A stretch of DNA of 64,000 nucleotides from Alicyclobacillus sacchari. Its GTDB lineage: Bacteria; Bacillota; Bacilli; Alicyclobacillales; Alicyclobacillaceae. The number at the start of each line of letters is the position of its first letter. Position 1 is the stretch's first letter. Under the pieces are notes generated by a model. It had not been told where the DNA came from and made no database searches. It saw only the letters and a program-made list of their open reading frames with translations. Below, one piece after another: positions 61,042 through 64,000 of this stretch. The position numbers and the translations under genes were made by a program. The DNA is taken from the NCBI RefSeq assembly GCF_004366795.1, contig NZ_SORF01000008.1, positions 62,001-126,000 on the forward strand, given 5' to 3'.

Positions 61042-61550
61042 AGCACGACCTCGCTTTTTCGCGAAGACCTGAGCACACGCGCGGTACCAAATAGCGATAT
61101 GCCGAGAAGGACCAGGCTGAACGCCGCTGCCACAACCAACCACTGCTGATGCACCGCGGTCGGTATCGCCATCAAGCCGCGCATGACGGCCGACACGAAG
61201 TGAAACGCGAGCGTCACCAACGAGCCGAACGGCGACACGACGAGCCCGACAAGAGTACACAGGCCAATGATGGAACAGCACAGGTAGACGTAGATGAGGC
61301 GCCGTGACTGTACAACCTGGTGATCCTCTGCAAGCGCCGCCACCACGCGCGCCTCAAGTCCCGGGGGCGGTTCAATCGACTGGGCGTAGGCCGCGACCTG
61401 CCGTTCATCCGCCAGAAGGGCGGCCAACAAGTCCGCACAAAAAGGGCACACGGCCAAATGAGCACGAACGCGTTGCTCTTCAACCGCGCTCAACTCGCCG
61501 TCTACGTACGCAGTCAGCAACGACTCCCAATCGCGACAACGATCCATCAT
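61038..61550 (-). CDS. Anti-sigma factor with zinc-finger (zf-HC2) domain
   Basis: A 170-residue membrane anti-sigma factor. The N-terminal ASD has the HxxxCxxC zinc motif in HLAVCPFC, preceded by AYVDGELSAVEEQRVRAHL. Two membrane helices follow (about 85-110 and 138-155). The start overlaps the sigma stop (ATGATGG). Expected to hold the ECF sigma factor at the membrane until a signal, as RsiW does. Confidence 0.9.
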   Translation of the reverse strand: MMDRCRDWESLLTAYVDGELSAVEEQRVRAHLAVCPFCADLLAALLADERQVAAYAQSIEPPPGLEARVVAALAEDHQVVQSRRLIYVYLCCSIIGLCTLVGLVVSPFGSLVTLAFHFVSAVMRGLMAIPTAVHQQWLVVAAAFSLVLLGISLFGTARVLRSSRKSEVVL

Positions 61551-62080
61551 CCATCACCCCTCTCGCCGCCCAAAAGCCGCCGCAACTGCATGCGTGCGTG
61601 ATGTAGGCGGGATCGCACCGTTCCTACGGGAATGTCTAGCACTTGGGCGATCTCGTCGTACTCGAGGCCATGAAACGCCCGCAACACGATGACCATTCGA
61701 TGCTCTTCATTCAAATGAGCCAGAGCGCGATCGACATCGATCCTGGCCGCCGCCGCATCCTCCGCACCCGAAATCGCGGGACTCACTTCGTCGGTCGGCA
61801 ACTGCGCCCGCCGCTGGCGGGAAGCCAACATGTCGAGTGAAACGCGCACGGCAATGCGAGCGAGCCACGTGGGAAACGTGCGATCTTCCCGCAACTGCTT
61901 CAAGGATCGGAACGCTTTGATAAACGCCTCTTGCGTTGCATCCTCTGCATCTGTTGCGTTTTGCAGCACGCCATATGCAGTCCGGTAGACAAACTGTTGA
62001 TAATTGCGAACGATGTCCGCCAACGCCTCGGGTTTGCCGCGCCGCGCCTGACGAATCAGGTCGAGGTCCGCTTGCTCCAA
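61547..62080 (-). CDS. ECF-family RNA polymerase sigma factor
   Basis: A 177-residue sigma factor of the SigW/RpoE group. Region 2 (about 20-90) has FVYRTAYGVLQNATDAEDAT and QEAFIKAFRSL. Region 4 (about 115-170) has EHRMVIVLRAFHGLEYDEIA and the helix GTVRSRLHHARMQLRRLL. The TTG at 62080 follows CCGGAGGTGATC. It is first in a coupled three-gene operon with its anti-sigma factor. Confidence 0.95.
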   Translation of the reverse strand: MEQADLDLIRQARRGKPEALADIVRNYQQFVYRTAYGVLQNATDAEDATQEAFIKAFRSLKQLREDRTFPTWLARIAVRVSLDMLASRQRRAQLPTDEVSPAISGAEDAAAARIDVDRALAHLNEEHRMVIVLRAFHGLEYDEIAQVLDIPVGTVRSRLHHARMQLRRLLGGERGDG

Positions 62081-62212
62081 CCAAGATCACCTCCGGCGGC
62101 GACAGGCCTATACCCAACACAACAAGCCGCATGAAACGCAAATCAGCATCTCACCGGTACGGCCGTTCATTTTTACAGACAGCGTCTGTGCACATTTGGT
62201 TCATCATCAGGC

Positions 62213-63136
62213 TTATTCCACCTTGCCCCCGCTGGCTTTCAGCAGCCGATCGATCTCGCTGCGGCTCGGTACGGACGCCTGTGCGCCAGGCTTCGTCACC
62301 GCGATGGCGGCCGCCGCTGCCCCAAAGCGCAGCGCATATAGCACATTTTGCTCGTCAAAGGCGGCTGCAAAGGCACCGATAAACGTGTCCCCAGCTGCGG
62401 TTGTGTCGATCGCGCGCACAGGAAACGCCGGCAAGCGAATCAGTCCGTTGCGATGGTAACAAACCAAGCCTCTTGATCCAAGCGTCACCACGGTCATTCC
62501 GATGCCAGCATCCGACAGTACGCCAAGCGCCGACCAATCGCCGTCCAACCCCTGTGGTACCGTTGCGACGAACGCAGCAGCCTCCGTCTCGTTCATCACC
62601 AGAACGTCGACACCTTCAAGTGCCTTGATGTCTAGCTTGCGCACCGGTGCAGGATTGTAGCAGACACGAGTCCCGGACGCCTTTGCGATACGCATCGCCT
62701 CCTGGTTCACAGACCAAGGTACTTCATTCTGCAACAAGACCATATCGCAAGACGCCAAAACGGAAGCTGCACGCACCACGTCTGCGGGACCGAGCAACCC
62801 GTTTGCCCCCGCAGCCAATACAATGTGATTTTCTCCGTCCGCTCCGACTTCGATGATTGCCATCCCGGTCGCGCCCGGCTTGTCCGCGACATGCCCGATA
62901 TCCACACCAGCACTCGCCAGAGAGTTGCGGGTAGCTTGGGCAAACGGATCGCTCCCTGTCGCGCCAATCATCCATACATCCGCACCAGCACGTGCCGCCG
63001 CGACCGCCTGGTTGGCTCCTTTGCCTCCCGGCGAATACTGCACACTACTCGCGGCCACTGTCTCCCCAGGCAAGGGAAGCTTGTCCACCGACGCAATCAC
63101 GTCCATGTTGATGCTTCCCACTACTACAATTCGCAT
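62213..63136 (-). CDS. rbsK: Ribokinase
   Basis: A 307-residue PfkB-family sugar kinase that phosphorylates ribose with ATP. The start is VVVGSINMDVIASVD, the first signature is SPGGKGANQAVAAARAGADV and the catalytic Asp lies in AIDTTAAGDTFIGAFAAA, with ribose-binding NxND-type residues near the N-terminus. The ATG at 63136 follows AAGGAGGG at good spacing; one two codons earlier is too close. No ribose transporter or RbsR adjoins it. It lies just downstream of the sensor kinase gene. Confidence 0.93.
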   Translation of the reverse strand: MRIVVVGSINMDVIASVDKLPLPGETVAASSVQYSPGGKGANQAVAAARAGADVWMIGATGSDPFAQATRNSLASAGVDIGHVADKPGATGMAIIEVGADGENHIVLAAGANGLLGPADVVRAASVLASCDMVLLQNEVPWSVNQEAMRIAKASGTRVCYNPAPVRKLDIKALEGVDVLVMNETEAAAFVATVPQGLDGDWSALGVLSDAGIGMTVVTLGSRGLVCYHRNGLIRLPAFPVRAIDTTAAGDTFIGAFAAAFDEQNVLYALRFGAAAAAIAVTKPGAQASVPSRSEIDRLLKASGGKVE

Positions 63137-63148
63137 ACACATCCCTCC

Positions 63149-64000
63149 TTAGACAACCGGCAATTGGATAACGACGCGAGTCCCAACGCCCAACTCGCTC
63201 TGCACGCAAATGTCGCCGCCAAATTCGTCTACCAGCTTTTTTACCATGAAGAGGCCGATGCCATGCCCACTCTCCTCCTCGTTTTGCTTTTCATACTTGC
63301 GAAACAGGCGTGCTACCTGTTGCTCCGTCATGCCGACCCCGTGATCGATCACGGCGAAATGCAATATTTGATCCGCAACGTGACAGCTGACCTCCACCAT
63401 GCTCCCCTCGTCGCTGTACTTGATGGCGTTGCTGATGACATTCGAAAAAATGAGCTTATACCCCAAGCGGTTGCCAAGGCAGGTGACGGTCTGCGCGACG
63501 TCGACATCTGCAACCAACGCAATGTTTTGCGTGCGAGCCTTGGTCCCCATGATATGCAATACTTCGTCAAGTACAGAGCGCGGTTGTAACATCCGTTTAT
63601 GCCAAATGGACTCGGCCGCGAGCATCTGCTCGGTGGTCATGATGTGGGAAATTTCGTGATCGATTACGACCGTATAATCGACGATGGTCCTCAGCTTCTT
63701 TGCCCGTTCCGGGTCAGGCTCATCGGCACTCAACATGGTGGCATACGCTTGGATGACGGTTAAAGGGTTGCGAACTTCGTGCGATACCACATGCACAAAG
63801 TCCAGCTTTTGCTTATATAAATCCATTTCAGATTCGAGTTTCGCCTGTGCGCTCAGCGAGGGGTATATGTATTGCTTCTCCCCCGCATGCTCATAAAGAT
63901 TGCTGCGGATCAATTCGCGATCCGTCATCAGGTACGGATGTGTCCGCATCATTTCAATTTGTACCGAAGCCGGCACCTGATGTGCGTCATACGCGCATAC
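63149..64000 (-). CDS. Sensor histidine kinase with a MEDS-type domain, 5'-truncated by the window
   Basis: At least 283 residues are visible; the frame is open to the right edge, so the gene starts beyond the window. The visible N-part reads CAYDAHQVPASVQIEMMRTH, then PYLMTDRELI, as at the end of a MEDS/DcmR sensory domain. The kinase part has the phosphoacceptor His in VVSHEVRNPLTVI, the N-box NVISNAIKYSDEG, the G1 box DHGVGMTEQQ and the G2 box GHGIGLFMVKKLV. No response regulator lies next to it in the window. The ligand sensed is unknown. Confidence 0.85.
   Translation of the reverse strand, partial: VCAYDAHQVPASVQIEMMRTHPYLMTDRELIRSNLYEHAGEKQYIYPSLSAQAKLESEMDLYKQKLDFVHVVSHEVRNPLTVIQAYATMLSADEPDPERAKKLRTIVDYTVVIDHEISHIMTTEQMLAAESIWHKRMLQPRSVLDEVLHIMGTKARTQNIALVADVDVAQTVTCLGNRLGYKLIFSNVISNAIKYSDEGSMVEVSCHVADQILHFAVIDHGVGMTEQQVARLFRKYEKQNEEESGHGIGLFMVKKLVDEFGGDICVQSELGVGTRVVIQLPVV

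Overview
The window looks like chromosomal DNA of a fairly GC-rich, spore-forming Bacillota, most likely Alicyclobacillus or a close relative. That placement is inference. It rests on strong GGAGG ribosome-binding sites throughout, frequent TTG and GTG starts, a CotF-type spore coat gene, a Bacillus-style PhoP box array, a DUF1450 protein, a 66-residue Csp, an eleven-tRNA array with encoded CCA ends, and LacI/CcpA-type operators of the form GAAAGCGNTTTC. No phage, insertion sequence, CRISPR array or rRNA gene was seen.

Layout, left to right. 0-12.3 kb is mainly housekeeping: the end of a phoPR-like pair, an XRE-TPR regulator, an orphan NarL-type regulator, metK with its promoter and terminator, a TagA-family glycosyltransferase with a small membrane peptide upstream, an MFS pump, phosphoglucomutase, dienelactone hydrolase, a MogA/MoaB protein, proC and an esterase. 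12.3-13.4 kb holds the tRNAs Tyr-His-Gln-Arg-Ala-Asn-Glu-Val-fMet-Phe-Met. 13.5-20 kb holds a cold-shock gene, a PhzF protein, a UbiB-like kinase with a phasin-like partner, a pseudouridine synthase and a lactonase. 20-30 kb is redox-rich. It has two separate ApbE flavin-transferase operons (PG-binding protein/ApbE/ferric-reductase-like, and FMN-binding protein/ApbE/RnfD-like) around a LacI regulator with an orphan solute-binding protein and an aldo-keto reductase. 30-37 kb has drug efflux, a DUF2520-panB-panC operon, a second transporter with an unusual start, and a structured RNA that resembles 6S RNA. 37-45.4 kb has a spore coat gene, a sugar-efflux-like MFS, a thioesterase, a WSPKG-repeat lipoprotein, an SdpI homologue and an MHYT-GGDEF-EAL c-di-GMP enzyme.

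45.4-51.9 kb is a carbohydrate-acid gene cluster: oxidoreductase, enolase-superfamily dehydratase, a degenerate SDR, an intact SDR, a long RraA-type protein and a convergent MFS importer, with cre-like operators at two promoters. 52-64 kb has a CopC/CopD-YcnI copper pair, a DUF47-Pit phosphate operon under four perfectly phased PhoP boxes, a ROK repressor, DedA and PAP2 membrane proteins, an ECF sigma/anti-sigma/membrane-effector operon, ribokinase and a MEDS-type histidine kinase that runs off the right edge.

Three links stand out. The PhoP regulator at the left edge is a plausible controller of the phosphate operon at 56 kb. The LacI/cre-like sites tie several sugar-related transcription units together. 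The two ApbE operons suggest two separate extracytoplasmic flavin electron routes.
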